The notes: a model not told the origin generated them from the sequence alone. Positions 12,080-24,351 are shown, counted from the stretch's first letter. The stretch: 64,000 bases of DNA from Chlorokybus atmophyticus (GCA_009103225.1 RHPI01001428.1:219316-283315); one strand, 5' to 3'. Numbers and translations: made by a program.

Positions 12080-14827
12080 TCACCGGCGCAGCAAAAACAG
12101 CAGAACCATGCAGCCGCAACCATTGGGCAGCCAGGCTGCAATTGCTGGAGATACTGCGCCAAGCTGTGCACAAACAGCACTGTTACAGGACTTTTCGCCT
12201 CTAAGCAAGGACTATGCTTGAGCACATACCTGGCCCAAGACAGACCCTGCGACAGACGCCGCGTAGTACGCAAACATGATGGCCAGGGCTACAGCGACGC
12301 CCGCCTGCAGGTTGACATGGCCTCTACTGTCAGCATATGATAATATGTGCGCTTGGTAGCGACCTTTCATTGTACCTTGTGGAAGTGTGGCGGCAGCACC
12401 ACGCTGAGGCTTGCTCCCAATGCGCCAAACACTGCACACGCAAAGGGCAGTGCCACTCGCTGATGGTACTTGACCTTGCAACTCAATAGCAAGATCAGCA
12501 CTGCATGCACTATCACATGGGCTTGATCGAGGCAACGTGAAGTCCTCTCGGCATTGTTCTGAACTCACCCATATTCGGCGCGCTTGCTTCAAGTTATGGC
12601 TGGCTGAATGCAGGTTGGCCAACTGTTTTACCTGCAGACACAGGACCCATTGGCAGTTGCAGTCGAGAAATCTGTCTCGCTTACAACTGACACTCTTCCA
12701 TCAGCAGACGTACAACGAAACGTGCATACCAGCTTACCTCTTGCAGAGTCAAGCTGTCAAACTCTGCTTTGCTGCGTGTAGCAAGGTCCAAGGGTATGCG
12801 TCCCACGCTGGAGACAGCTGCGCATGCACAAGGAATCACCTGTTTAATCCTCCGCACACATGGGTACGTAGTAACATCCAATATGCACTCACCCAAGGTG
12901 TCAAACGGTGTCAATGCTCTCAGCGCAACAGACTGGTCCGCACCACGTGCCGCGAGCTCATACACGCAGCCACTCTGGAACATCCAGTGACTGCTTGCTT
13001 CGCTCCATTGTGCTGAGGATGCCATTACTATGCTGTGAGGCCGCATGATCTCAGTCAAGTCTGCAGAGCAACAGACTATTCATTCCCACAATGCTTGATC
13101 ACTCAAGCGCAATGGTATGGTAGTAGACTGCAATTGTATTGTCTCCCTCAACATCCCCAGCGACTGTGAACATGCATACGGTCAGTAACTGTAAGGTTAC
13201 CTGCTATGTTGGGGTGCTTCGGTGCACTCATGACGCCTCTGTTACGACTCGCAGTTGGAGGCACTTGTGGCGATTGCGCACTTGACTCCTGGCGTATTAT
13301 ACATTGGTGAGCTGCATGTTCCGTCACTCTCACCACCAGTGTCCAGGCAGCCTATCCATGCTAGTGACCATCACCATGTACAGGTCGCTCAACTTCGCAC
13401 ACATCGGTGAGTGCAACTATGTGGAACAGGTGGCAGAAAGACACGCAGCAACAGGGGATACTCGATGCACGTTGAAGAGTGCATTAGGTATCCCGAGATT
13501 GATGGTACTTCGATGTTCGTTTGGTGGGCACCCTGACGGCAACCACAGCCAGCTTGCTGACATGACTCACACGGTTTACACCCAACTTGCAAATGGTGGC
13601 TGCCTACCATCTCCACCAGTGCCACATCCAGCATGTTTTGCCCGTCAAACCCAGCGGCGTAGAACATGTTGCGCAAACCTTTGCCGCCCTCCCTGCGCAT
13701 CAATTGCACTCAAATTTGAACCAGCTGGCAGGTCGCTGTTGCTGTTCGATTTGCACCCGCGAGCAAATGGCTAGACTGAAATTGGAAGGTACCTATATTG
13801 CAGGTAGAGGACTGGATCTGGCATGACAACCTATGAACAAAGCCAGAAAGACATGATACCAATGCTGCAGCCGTAAACACATCACCGTAACCATTACATT
13901 CCAACCTGCCTGATGATGCACGCCTACTGTTGTCATTGCCTCCAATGACTGGCTTGCGCGTGGCGCCAGTACCTGTCACGATTGCGATATTATGCTAGGC
14001 ATTGGTATCTACATCGAGTTGACTGCTAGCATAAGTACAGCAAGCGTCTTGCCTCTCCAAAAAGGAAGTGCGCAGAGGTTGCAAGTAAGAAGATGAATGC
14101 AGCGGGAAGAACTATGCGACGTGGGCTGACGCCGCTGGTCTGCATGGCTGTTGTGCATAGCAAGTTGTCAACAAGTGCAACAACCATTTCCACCAGGATC
14201 TGCACAGCTGCAATACTAACGCCACAGCAACCCCATGCACAACATAGCCTGTGCAGTTGTTCAGGCAGCCGCTGCATGCGGCACGGAGCACATATGTGAC
14301 TCACCAAGCAGTTCATTATTAGTGCTGAGCCGCCCAAAAGCCAGCAACGGCGCCAGCAAGGACGCCATTGGTAGTGCGAGCGCCATATAGTGCTGCAGGT
14401 GTCCATGAGGATGAGTTGTTTGTTGACTTGCAAGACAAGTCAACTACAAACCAATGGTCTGTACCGGCGTGCGCAAAGCAACGGCTGTGGCAGCGGCAAG
14501 AAGCCATTGCCACTGGTTGGTTGCGCGTGCCCCGAGCTTAAGGACATCAGCGGCACTGCCTGTGCACAAGGCATGACGTCAAGCCTGCTAATGCACAAGC
14601 CTGGCTCAACACATGTGCACAAGCAACCAACCTATTGACAAGGCGATCCCAGTGAATGCAGCGACTCCCAGTAGAAGCGGCCCAATCAGCTCACGACAGA
14701 TATACCAATCAAGCACGGTCGGCCTCTGCATGCAAACAAAACCGTCTTTTCGGAACTGTGTGCCCAAGCGATTGTGAATGGCATAAGTCTTGATGGCAAG
14801 AGTGCGGGACAGCGAAGAATGAGTCAT
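12080..14827 (-). CDS. LptF/LptG (YjgP/YjgQ) family permease, probably plastid envelope
   Basis: Minus-strand exons: 14827 (or 14725)-14632, 14559-14465, 14392-14305, 14147-14053, 13972-13928, about 13690-13608, 13032-12893, 12817-12738, 12631-12569, 12474-12376, 12304-12230 and 12163-12080. Phases agree at every junction given exactly; the stretch between 13927 and 13033 is incompletely resolved. Family landmarks appear in order: N-terminal membrane segment (TVLDWYICRELIGPLLLG), LPMASLLAPLLAFGRLSTNN, the periplasmic-type jellyroll pieces MFYAAGFDGQNM and ASSAQWSEASSHW, then KYHQRVALPFACAVFGALGA, FAYYAASVAGSVLGQ and SPAIAAWLPN. In bacteria LptF/G power outer-membrane lipid export with the ATPase LptB; the match here is to the cyanobacterial form. 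Plastid location is inferred. The short Ser/Thr/Arg-rich start (MTHSSLSRTLAIKTY) could be a transit peptide, or an upstream exon may supply one. Confidence 0.85.
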
Positions 14828-15508
14828 ATAAGATCAGCTTACGGGCAGAGCAAGCCTAGAGTGAGCCCGCACTTGGCCAGCGGAGACGCAGGATGGTATA
14901 CATGTGCGCCCGGTACGAAATGTTGATATTGTAAAGCGTCCAACTAGCCAAACTGAAGAGCCTGAAGGTTTGTCATGTTACGAAAGATTTGAATGAAGAA
15001 AAGCTTGCTTCGCGTAGGCATGCAGCAAGCCACGTTCAGCCACGGAGCTAGTACTGCTACTCGTTCAGGCATGACAGGGGGAGGGGTACTACCATGGCAC
15101 GACACTGTGAAGCATAACTGTTTAAGATGGTTCATGCATACACAACACTGTTGTGCAATGCCAATCAACTTCGTGCTGGTGAAGGAGTTGGCAGAACACA
15201 GCAAGGCTTAAATGCAACATCCAGAGCGGCACAGCCAGCATATAGCTTCACTGCATCATGCATACAGTTCACTAAATGCCAGTGTTCACTCAGCGATTTA
15301 TAAGTGTTACAGTGAAACTAATCCATGCATAACGAAAGCGTCAGCATGACAAACACAGTGAAGACTAGCACATGGGTAAGTTTAGTAGGAGTGAGTTGCT
15401 GACCGATCAGCAACGACTGCGTTTCATGCGGACACATGGTGCACGCTGTTTGTCAGTGTTGGGCCTGCTGCTGGATATGCGCATTACTGAACTGCAAGCC
15501 TAGCTGCA
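14828..15508. other. Intergenic or 5' region of the permease gene
   Basis: No secure gene. A + strand ATG at 15346 followed ten codons later by a strong GTAAGT donor (near 15376) could be a 5' exon of the small 15509-15868 ORF. On the minus strand the region would be an intron if the permease has a distant transit-peptide exon. Confidence 0.35.
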
Positions 15509-15868
15509 ATGCACGTGCCTGCTGAGCTGGTGTGGCTGCTGCGGTGGGCCGGCAGTTGGCGCAGAGTCCGGCGCGCTGACAAGCTGCCGCAACAGCGTGA
15601 GGACGCTTGCGATCGCACCAGGAGCGTCGGACCCGAAGACAATGCGACAGAAGACGCAGCGGTGGTGGCCGCTGCCGCCAACAGCACCCCGGCCGACGGC
15701 GGCATGAACGCCGCCACCACGCGCGCAATGCACGAAGTCACTGACGCAGCCAAATTGCAAATGCTGCTGGCGGAGGCACAGCTTTGGCAAAAGCGTATGC
15801 GTTGGAAGCTTGGGTTGGCTTTGCTGAGCCTGTTTTATAATAAGGTCACTCGCGGCTTGACAGTATAG
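15509..15868 (+). CDS. Hypothetical 119-residue protein
   Basis: A GC-rich single-exon ORF with ATG at 15509. The N-terminal half is basic and then acidic and Ala-rich. The C-terminal half is a well-formed amphipathic helix (AAKLQMLLAEAQLWQKRMRW) followed by a short hydrophobic stretch and a basic end. I do not recognise it. The opposite strand of 15484-15706 is also open and reads as an acid-free Ser/Ala/Arg-rich peptide starting MPPSAGVLLAAAATTAASS, which looks like a plastid transit peptide and could be the first exon of the permease. Only one of the two readings is likely to be right. Confidence 0.35.
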   Translation: MHVPAELVWLLRWAGSWRRVRRADKLPQQREDACDRTRSVGPEDNATEDAAVVAAAANSTPADGGMNAATTRAMHEVTDAAKLQMLLAEAQLWQKRMRWKLGLALLSLFYNKVTRGLTV

Positions 15869-16427
15869 GTGGTGTTGAGCATTAGGCGCTAACATTGAGA
15901 CCTGCCTTAGGGCACTGCTTGCGCAACCTATCCCGCTTGACTCGCAACATGCGTACTACTATGTCGGCTGACATGGTCGGCCAGCCCCAATCAATCAGGC
16001 TGTTTGTATGTGTGCAGGCTTGTGTGGCTTTAGCTTCATTGATATTTGAACACGGATGCACAGTGTACAAGAGATGGTATGCCACAGTAAGAACATGCGC
16101 GACATCACCATTCTGACTGTATGGCTTCAGCTTCATCGATATTTGACCACGGATGCACAGTGTACAAGAGATGGTATGCTACAGTAAGAACATGCGCGAC
16201 ACCACCATTCTGATACCGAAGTGTCGTGGTCGGGATGAATTGTCCATGGCTATGCCACCCGCGCATGCACAACTGCAGAATTGCAAGCGTGCAACGCAAG
16301 AACAATAGGTCACGACTGTATGAACCTCAAGAGCACCATCGCAATCCTCGAATATGGCTTCCACTCAATGAGAGCAACGCAACTGTTGTATACAATAACC
16401 TACACTTACGAAGCGAGCACCACCCGC
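15869..16427. other. Intergenic region with a tandem duplication
   Basis: This lies downstream of the PsbP-like gene. It contains two adjacent copies of a segment of about 92 bases (listed separately). No coding potential survives in the duplicated segment. Confidence 0.5.
16025..16213. repeat. Tandem duplication, period 97
   Basis: Copy 1 (about 16025-16116) and copy 2 (about 16122-16213) share the core CACGGATGCACAGTGTACAA and continue in register through GAACATGCGCGACA to TTCTGA, with only a few substitutions. They lie in or just beyond the 3' UTR of the PsbP-like gene. Confidence 0.85.
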
Positions 16428-18102
16428 CTACAACTTGAAAGACGCAACAAGCTGCAGAGAAGAGGATCAGTATGACATTGTGGCCGCAGAACACGCACCT
16501 TTGGTGAAAACAAACCTTAGCAAACAGTGGGCTGTACTTTTCCTTGTCCTCCTCTTTATACTGCGCATGACTTCTGGTGAGATAGATGCACAAGCCATGC
16601 ACATGTTAAAGTGCTTGAGTTCTTTGTCTGTTAAGTCAGTCTGTTCAGTTCACAAACCTGCCCCGTGACAGTGTACAAACGGTTGTAACGGCCGTTGAAT
16701 CCTATGGTCACAGCGGACTGAAAGTGCCGGGAATACTTGCCAGGCTGCGCAACTGTGTACTCGATATAATATATCCCTGTCGGCCAACTTGCATTGGTTG
16801 ATGTCCCAGGCAGAGAACGACATAACAATTCGCTGCAAAGGACCATTACCGCCAGATTGGAAGGCATCAACTAACTTTGCGGCCTGCTCCGATTTGTTTC
16901 GCCAACTGCGGTCCAGTCCACCTACCTGTCAAGACCGGAGCCGTCACGACACATGCCAATGCGGCCGTATCGTACCAAGAGTAGCTCAGCTGTCGGAACA
17001 CGCAGAACCAGTAGTCACACAAGATTTGTGCTCACCAGTGCAGAGCCAAAGCCATACGCTGTGCCAAAGCTGCCCATGTTTTGGAAGTCTGCGCCGACCC
17101 CAGTGACAATGATGTTTACTGCAGCCGTGAGCAAATTCAGCTGACTGAAATTTCAACCGTCCAGTGCGTTGAATACCAAGAAACATGCAGCCGACACAAT
17201 CACTGGAACCATCAAAACAATGGCCACCTACACAGCCCAGACAACTTACTATTGGTGTCCATGTCACCCGGGGGGTAAAACGCCAGCACCCGCCGTTGAC
17301 CTGAAGCAAAACCCTGCCCCTGCTCCCAATCTGTACACAAAAGTAAGCAATGTTACGTCCGCATGCGTGAGAAGCTAGACGCAAACCCTGTAGAGCAAAG
17401 CGTTCAGTGAAAGGCTCACAATAGTTTGCAAATTGAGAACACATGCAGCTGTCTGTCTGTCAATGCCAGCGTCTGCAAATATTTCCAGAACAAAGCACTT
17501 GCAATGACCACAACATGCCGTCAACAGTCGTGCTATTGGTTGCACGTTTGGCCAAGTGTATGTCATGCAACCATGCATCATCCTGAGCCAACGTACCTGC
17601 CGGCACCAGCAACGAAAACTTGTCCGACTCGTCTACGTACTCTTTCAGTGTTGCGTCTGTCCCACACGGACAGCATGTCACCACATACATGGAAACAAGA
17701 AACCAACAATCGTGACATGGGCTACCTGCAACAGCTGCTCGAGCAGGTAGAGCACCCCCAGCTGTCTCTGCGACAGCTGCCAGAATGGCAGCCTGCGACA
17801 AAAACTGTCTCCTACTAAAAGCTGCTTCGCTCAAATCTTTAATTTGACTGTGTCATAAGATACAGACAGTCATTCAACGAGGTCCAAAACACAAGAGCTC
17901 ATGTGCTGCATGGCCACGGTCACCACCTTTCCGCATGCAGCCCACCCGAGGGCGCCTGCGGCCTCGGGCACTTCTGTGCTCCGGCCGGCACTCCTCTGAC
18001 ACTACGCTCGTGCTTCAACCGCAAGCCTGATAAGCTTGGCCTGCCCAGGCATGCCCCCACAGACGCCCCGACGCTGAGCGCCGCTGCCGCAGTGGACGCC
18101 AT
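16428..18102 (-). CDS. PsbP-like protein, thylakoid lumen
   Basis: Predicted 244-residue protein from nine minus-strand exons: 18102-17927, 17814-17726, 17656-17597, 17330-17268, 17118-17036, 16925-16850, 16776-16658, 16560-16516 and 16451-16428. Every junction is in phase. Residues 1-58 form an acid-poor chloroplast transit peptide (MASTAAAALSVGASVGAC). A twin-arginine lumen signal follows (SRRQFLSQAAILAAVA, then ALPARAAVA). The mature part carries the PsbP fold: EYVDESDKFSLLVPA, GQRRVLAFYPP, VTGVGADFQNMGSFG, GGLDRSWRNKSEQAAKL, IYYIEYTVAQPGKY, FNGRYNRLYTVTGQ and the terminal LVASFKL. PsbP proteins stabilise the oxygen-evolving complex; PPL/PPD relatives assist assembly of photosystems or NDH. 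Which subgroup this is cannot be settled here. Confidence 0.93.
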
Positions 18103-18537
18103 GCTCGCCTACAAGCAGTCCATGCTGTGTCCGAAACGCAGGAAGTAGTAGTAGTAAAGCTCATGGATATCTCCCGCATCGAGCAAGGAAGCGCGATTTC
18201 GTCCAGGTTGACGATATCAATCATGTTGTAGGAGCATGCACCGAGGCGGAGCGAAGCAGGCAGCAGCGGCGGCGGCAGCGGCGGCGGTGGTGGTGGTAAC
18301 CGCGGCAGTCAGTGCCGTAGGTGCGGGAGTGGGCGCAGTGAACGAAGGCCAAGGCAACTTTTGTAGACACAAGCACTCAGGCAGAGGGGTCTTGAGGGGC
18401 GCTCTCGGTGCCGTCGGGTAGGCGGTACTGCGGACGCAGGTGGTGGACTTACCTGCTGAGGGCGGTGTGAGTGCAGCTAGGGTTGTGTAGCGAGCATCTG
18501 AAGGGTGTTGGGTGTCTCGGAGGGTTACACTTGCATC
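18103..18537. promoter_or_regulatory. Divergent promoter of PsbP-like (-) and FCF1 (+)
   Basis: 435 bases between two start codons. They contain a GGC/GCN trinucleotide-rich stretch (about 18256-18300) and a telo-box-like TAGGGTT near 18478, upstream of FCF1. The open frame at 18236-18421 is a product of the triplet repeat, not a gene. Confidence 0.5.
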
Positions 18538-20214
18538 ATGGGAAAGGCCAAGAAGACACGCAAGTTTGCGGAAGTGAAGCGCATGCTGAATCCCAAGGAG
18601 CTTAGGGAGTGCGTGACTTTTTACTTGCCGACTGTGCACGGCTTTATTACATCCGCTCTATGGTTTATTTTTGTGTTGCTCTGTTTTTTTTTTTGGTGAT
18701 AGCATGGATTCTGGTAGTAATAATTGCATGTGTTTGCTCGTAACAGCCACAAAAAGCAGCTCGTACCGCGCAAAGCTGGAGACGAGAAACCTCAGAGTAA
18801 AGATGCTGAGCAGCCTCGGCACGTGCAGCAGGTGCATGGCGCTTGCAGTGGTTGTTTTCCCTCGACTCTCAAGACAGTGTGACCTAGTTTGCGTTCGCTG
18901 CAGGTATCATCAGCGCTATTCTTCAAGTACAACTCGGCTCTTGGACCGCCATATCAGGTGATCATGGACACCAACTTCATTAACTTCTCCGTCAAAAATA
19001 AGGTACGCGTGTGGATGTTGTTACGAAGTCACACCACTCGTAAACAGTTGCATACAGTCTTGGCACTCCTTCTGTTCAGCAACATTTCTCAATTCCACTC
19101 CACTTAACTCTTGCAACATGTATTTGCTTCAGTGCTTCCAGCTTGCATGTGCATTAATCCCATGTCAGGTTACAGGTCTGCTTGTAACTTGTAATATGTC
19201 AGTGTATCTATGTGCTATTGGCATCAGGTGTTGTGTAAAGCTTCTTCGTGGGTGAATGCCAGGTTTGGTGTACTTGTGAGCACAACACATGATAATAACA
19301 CAACAAATGTCCAGCATAGGGTCGGATGCCAGCAGCAGCACTATTATGGCATCAGCAGTGGTTGTCTGCACACAGCAATTGATCTTTTCATGTCTACTGT
19401 TACGTGACCTTGTAGCTCACCTCAAGTTTGCTATGCAGTTGGACATCGTGCAAGCTATGGTGGATTGTCTCTATGCCAAATGTGAGTGCATGCTGTCCAG
19501 CGTTGTTGCATGTTGTAAGTTGCCTTGAGGTCTGCTGTTCACCAGTTGCTTTACCAGGCACACCGTGCATCACTGACTGCGTGATGGCTGAGCTTGAAAA
19601 GCTTGGAGACAAGTATCGCGTCGCTCTAAGGTATGCATCCTTATTTGGAAGATTGGTTTTTCGCAAGTGACTCCTCGTGCTTGACTGTGTATTGGATCTG
19701 GGCAGGCAAGCCAAAGACAAGCGAATTGAGCGGTTGCCATGCCTTCACAAGGGTACATACGCTGATGACTGCTTGGTCCAGCGCGTGCAGCAAGTAAGCA
19801 TGCAAACGTTACAGAATTGTGCGATGCTGCTAGTAGTTGTGCGTGTCTTAAGGTGCTCGTGTGCTAGCTGCTGACCTGGCATTTCTGCAGCACAAGTGCT
19901 ACATTGTTGCCACCTGCGATCGCGATTTGAAACGGAGGATACGAAAGGTTTGTGATTGGTTGTGTGCATGCCGTTTGCAGTCCAATGCACTGGTTACCAG
20001 TCAGCTTACATGTCAAGGTCAAACTTCTGCAGATACCTGGAGTGCCCATTATGTACATATACCAGCACAGATACTCCATAGAGCGGCTTCCTGAAGCAAC
20101 AATCGGAGGGGGTGAGTGCCGCTCACAAGATCTGGTTTCACTGCATGCTGTATCGTTGCTCTTAGTCCAAGCGTGGCACTAACCATACTCTCCTGCGCAG
20201 CCCCAAGGTTGTAG
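18538..20214 (+). CDS. FCF1: rRNA-processing endonuclease FCF1/UTP24 (PIN domain)
   Basis: Predicted 202-residue protein from nine exons: 18538-18608, 18747-18831, 18904-19002, 19439-19481, 19558-19630, 19706-19793, 19891-19947, 20033-20111 and 20201-20214. The start [17 protein letters not shown] is the conserved FCF1 N-terminus. The PIN domain follows with [43 protein letters not shown] and [20 protein letters not shown]. These hold the acidic residues that bind the catalytic metals. The protein ends EATIGGAPRL. FCF1/UTP24 acts in the nucleolar small-subunit processome and cleaves pre-rRNA at early sites. Exon 1 uses a GTGCGT donor. Length equals the family norm (about 198-200). Confidence 0.96.
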
Positions 20215-21033
20215 TGGTGCTACGCGCAAGCTGTGTGGCGCTCGCTGGTATCAACCGGACGCTCATGCAGGCCATGACAGCAGTGAAGGTCGTTGGCTTA
20301 TTATTCTTTGTATAGTACCCCACTAAGAGTATGTCCAAAGCTGATCAGCACTGGCCACATGCTGGAGTGTCGTGGTTTTGCCAAAGAATGGTGCGGTTGT
20401 GATGCTGTGCCCTATGACCACGATGTCTGTGTTGCGGCCGTGAAAGCAATGGTGGGATTTTGCTGCCCTACCACATGTATATGGGCTCGCTTTGTTGCTA
20501 GACATCAACAGGTCGGGTCTGTTGACATATTCGCAATACATGCTTGACATTGGAACCATTGGAAACTGTGCTGTGAACCAAAGCTTGTCGAAAACCACTC
20601 CAACTTCTCTAGCTCTGCCCCAAAATTGCAAGATTGTCCAACAATGCTGCTAACCCTTGCAGCAGTCGCCGCCAAGCACAGCAGGTTTAACCCTACAACC
20701 ACAGCAGTCAAGAGAACTGAGCACAAAGGTTGGCCAATGCCATTGTATGTTGAACACTTTTGCTTGGCTTGATGACATGAATCTCAACATTGAGTTATCC
20801 GCCAGGAAGTGGATGTCTGCGGCGTAGACTCTGCATGCCAATCAATGTGCAATGGTGTAATGGTGTAACACACAATGGCAACAACAACCAATAGCCAGAT
20901 ATATGAGCAATAAGAAGCTAGCGCCAAGGCTGGTGCACTAAGAGGTGCAGCGAAAGCAAGGTCACAACGGTGCGAGTACGTACCAACCAAATCAAGCCAG
21001 TACGGACTAGGTGCTGAAACCAACCGTGCAAGA
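20215..21033. other. Intergenic region between convergent genes
   Basis: 3' flanks of FCF1 and the HMG-box-like gene. Small overlapping frames occur but nothing supports a gene. Confidence 0.45.
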
Positions 21034-22225
21034 TCATTCAACTACCATAGGTTTCTTCTTCCTCTTCTTGTCCTGAATGGTGGGCATTGGTTCGGCAGCG
21101 GGTGAAGTGAGCGGGTTGCCATCCTGTGGCAGCAACACCGGTGCAGAGGCAGCTGGAGCGGCCGCAATGCTGGTATCATCAGCACCCTTCTTCTTCCTCT
21201 TTTTCTTCTTGCCAAAATCTTCCCCCGCACTCGACGGCGCATTTACATCATCCTGCGCAGCTGTGGTATCATCGGGGATGCCTGTGTCATGTGCCAGTGG
21301 GTCCTCTGCAATGCCCAGATCGTCCGCAAGCTCCTCCTCCCCAAGCACCTCGGCCGCCTGCTGCACGGGCTCAGCGATGGGTACGCTCTGGTCTCGGTTG
21401 CGCCACAGCTGACTGATCTGCTTCATCACTTCCGGCATGGCCATCTCTGGATGAGACCTGCGGTACGACGGCAGCTCCTTCCTCACAAAATTGTTGTACT
21501 CTGTCGGCAGCCGGCTCGGCCGCGGCTTCTTCTCCACCCCGTCCTCTCCCGCCTTGCCCTTCTTCTTGCCCTTCTTCCCTCCCGCAGCCGGCCCAGCACC
21601 CGCATGCAGCTCACCATCTGCGTCCTCCCCAGCCTTCCGCTTCCTCCCCGCAGAGGCATCAGCTGCAGAGTTCAACGATACACATGCAAAGGCAGCGTCA
21701 TGAAGCTGTCAATTCCAAGCGAATACTTCTAGTTGCTAGCTGTGGCAAACGCTTCAACACTAAATGCTGAGTAGCAAGTGGGTGGCATGCAGGCATGTTT
21801 GCTGTGCAATAGGTGGAATGCAATGCTAAGCTAGGCAGCAGCAGGCAAGGACATGAACACTTCTCACCGAGTTGAGAGCCCAGCGCGCTGCATGTGTTCT
21901 GCAGCCAGCGGAGCCCTGAGAGGGGTAAATTGAGGAAACAAACAGGGCCGCATGTCAAACAGCAGGAGTAAAGTGGGCAGCAACAAGCATGCAAAATGCA
22001 CAAATATGCGATACTAGGCATACACGCATAGTCATGACAGCAGCAACACAAACGCACGCACATACCCACATGCATACAACACACACACAGCCGCACACCT
22101 TCCTCATTAGCCGGCGTGGCCGCTTCACCCGGAATGAGCAGCTCCAGCTGCTGCCCTATCCTCTGGAAGGCAGCCGACAGCTCGTTCGCTGCTATGCGCC
22201 CCATCAGCGCCCATGTCGCCTCCAT
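21034..22225 (-). CDS. HMG-box/YABBY-like nuclear protein
   Basis: Predicted 267-residue protein from three exons: 22225-22099, 21915-21868 and 21662-21034. Residues 1-58 are helical (MEATWALMGRIAANELSAAF...). A basic Lys/Gly-rich stretch (GGKKGKKKGKAGEDG) follows, then a compact domain RLPTEYNNFVRKELPSYRR...MPEVMKQISQLWRN. This has the pattern of an HMG box, also seen in the plant YABBY domain (three helices, Tyr/Phe early, Pro after the second helix start, Trp late). The C-terminal half is acidic with two Lys-rich tracts (GKKKKRKKKG, DKKRKKK) that look like nuclear localisation signals. DNA binding in the nucleus is inferred. A minus-strand AACCCTAAACCC-type telo-box lies about 140 bases upstream. 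Confidence 0.72.
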
Positions 22226-24351
22226 GGTGCTGCGCACGGCCACCGCCACCACTGCCGCCGCTGCAGCTGTTGCTGCTGCTCGTCTTCGACCGACCTCCCC
22301 AAAGCAGCCAGCGAGGACCCCTTTCACTCCGCCGCCGGTGAATGGAATTCTCTCAGGGGTTTAGGGTTCGCTTCGCTTCGGTTTCCAGCGTGATTCACGA
22401 CTCCTGATTCATTCGACTCACGGCGCGCCCGGCGCTGGGAATACGAAGGAGCGACATGGACCCCCACCTAACTTTTGCAGTGCATGATGTATATTACCAG
22501 ATGGACCGTTCAGGTGGCCCAACAAATCGCAATGCCATTCAAGGGCCAATGGTTGGCCCCAACTTTGCCAAGGCTGGTCCAAGTTGGACCAACAAAGCTT
22601 AGGACTGTACACAATACGGTACGAACGCAATGTATGGAGGCAAGTTCATACTTGCATAACGATGATGGAAAGTTGAGCCACAAGCCGAGACGAATGGCCG
22701 AAATGCAAGGCTTACATCTGCTTTGCAAAACCTTCCGTAAAATAACGCTTGCACAACAAAGTAGCTATTGAAGCTCTATCACACGTAGAGTAGAGCAACA
22801 TTGTGGTTTTAACAGATGTTAGCACGGTTTATACCACATCATGTTGCATTTGCGACCTCGTTATTCACACAAGCCATGTCAATAAAGCCATGTGGACTCC
22901 TGTGGAGTTGTTGGTATCACATATAAAAAGCGCATGGACATGAATGTTTTTATCCTTTTTGTATACATGCCATCGTGTGGCTGATTGTTGACATGACGTT
23001 CCACAATATTTTTGGGATGGTTGAAACAATTTATTGTTGCTTCAATAGCATTGTATGTTATGTACAGTCATGTGACCAATATCAAAACGAGAGAATTATG
23101 CGCGCGTGAAAGAGAGAGTGGAGTCTTGCTTTAAGCTAAGGATGAACATTGGGATTGTACCTATAGTAAAATTATAAAACATGAAATTGAAGATGTGTAT
23201 CTATATCTTGTATAATGCAAAAACTTGGCAACCTTTGCCACAAATGTCATAAATAGATTGTGTATGTATAGGATATGCGCAAGGCAGCTATCTGCATGCA
23301 TAAGGCAAATAGCAGCACACAGACAAGCATGCAGAAATGTTGGTATGGAGCAACCTCTATGATGTTAGTACACACCACCCTCAGGTTAATACACGCTGCT
23401 AGTTCACACGTGATGCACTATGCAACACTACACTAGACCTCCTCGTTGGGCACGCATCCATCGCCTCTTGACACTAATTCACAGATTGGTTAAGTCATTC
23501 TCGGCTACTGCTGCATCACACTTGCATAGCACATAGTGCACTTTGTGTGGTGTAGAGTAGGTGAAGGCCCCAGGTGTAATTATTTTTTGTTATTGTTTGT
23601 TTGCCTTGTTGTGCCTCTGTATGCTGCGTGTTTGCACATTGAGAATGTGTGTGTAACCTTCAATGACTATGAAGTATACTCTTGACATCCTATACCCCAT
23701 GCATACATGCGTATCAGTTGTCAATGTGTTGCAACACAACGAGACCCCACCATGTTGCACCACTATTATATGTTGTTAACATTATGCGCTATCCGACCCA
23801 TGTACATGCACTACCTTTGAATACATATGTATATGGAGTTCGTGCATATGCTACAGTCCTAGTTGTTACAATTTCGGGCATGCCGTGAATCTAGCCATTG
23901 TCCATGCGCATGCTGTGAATCATAGCCGTATGCTTATTCCACGCCATACTGATAGTTGGCTTGAACCAGTACAATTATACGCATAGCAGCTGCCCTTCTC
24001 TATGTCAACATGTGCACAACACATGCAACTCATACACCATATGCACATACACTGCATGATATGCATGCCACAAGTTTACACTTGTCCATGACTCCGCACA
24101 CTTCCACCTGCCAACGTCTATCAGCAACTACTCAGTGCAACTCAAAAAACTGACTGACACAATTACTTCTTGAATTGCTTTGTCGAAACAGGCAGCAGCA
24201 CTGGCTGCATAACTCACCTTGCACAACTTTTTGACCTAGTCACTATGGTCCAGGCTGAATGTTAAGAAATCTTCCTACTAAACAAGAGCGATGCTAGCAG
24301 CTAACGTCAGAAGCGCAAAAACACGCCAAATACACAACGCCTTTGTACAGC
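22226..24351. other. Large intergenic region
   Basis: About 2.1 kb. The first 150 bases are the promoter of the HMG-box-like gene, with the telomere-type word GGGTTTAGGG at 22357-22366. The rest is AT-rich with scattered short frames and no recognisable RNA gene or repeat family. Confidence 0.5.
22357..22366 (-). promoter_or_regulatory. Telo-box (GGGTTTAGGG on + strand)
   Basis: An exact telomere-type permutation about 132 bases upstream of the HMG-box-like start codon. Confidence 0.5.

Noticed and set aside
18236-18421. Small ORF upstream of FCF1
   Set aside because: It is a translation of GCG/GCN triplet repeats (poly-Ala, poly-Val) in a promoter.
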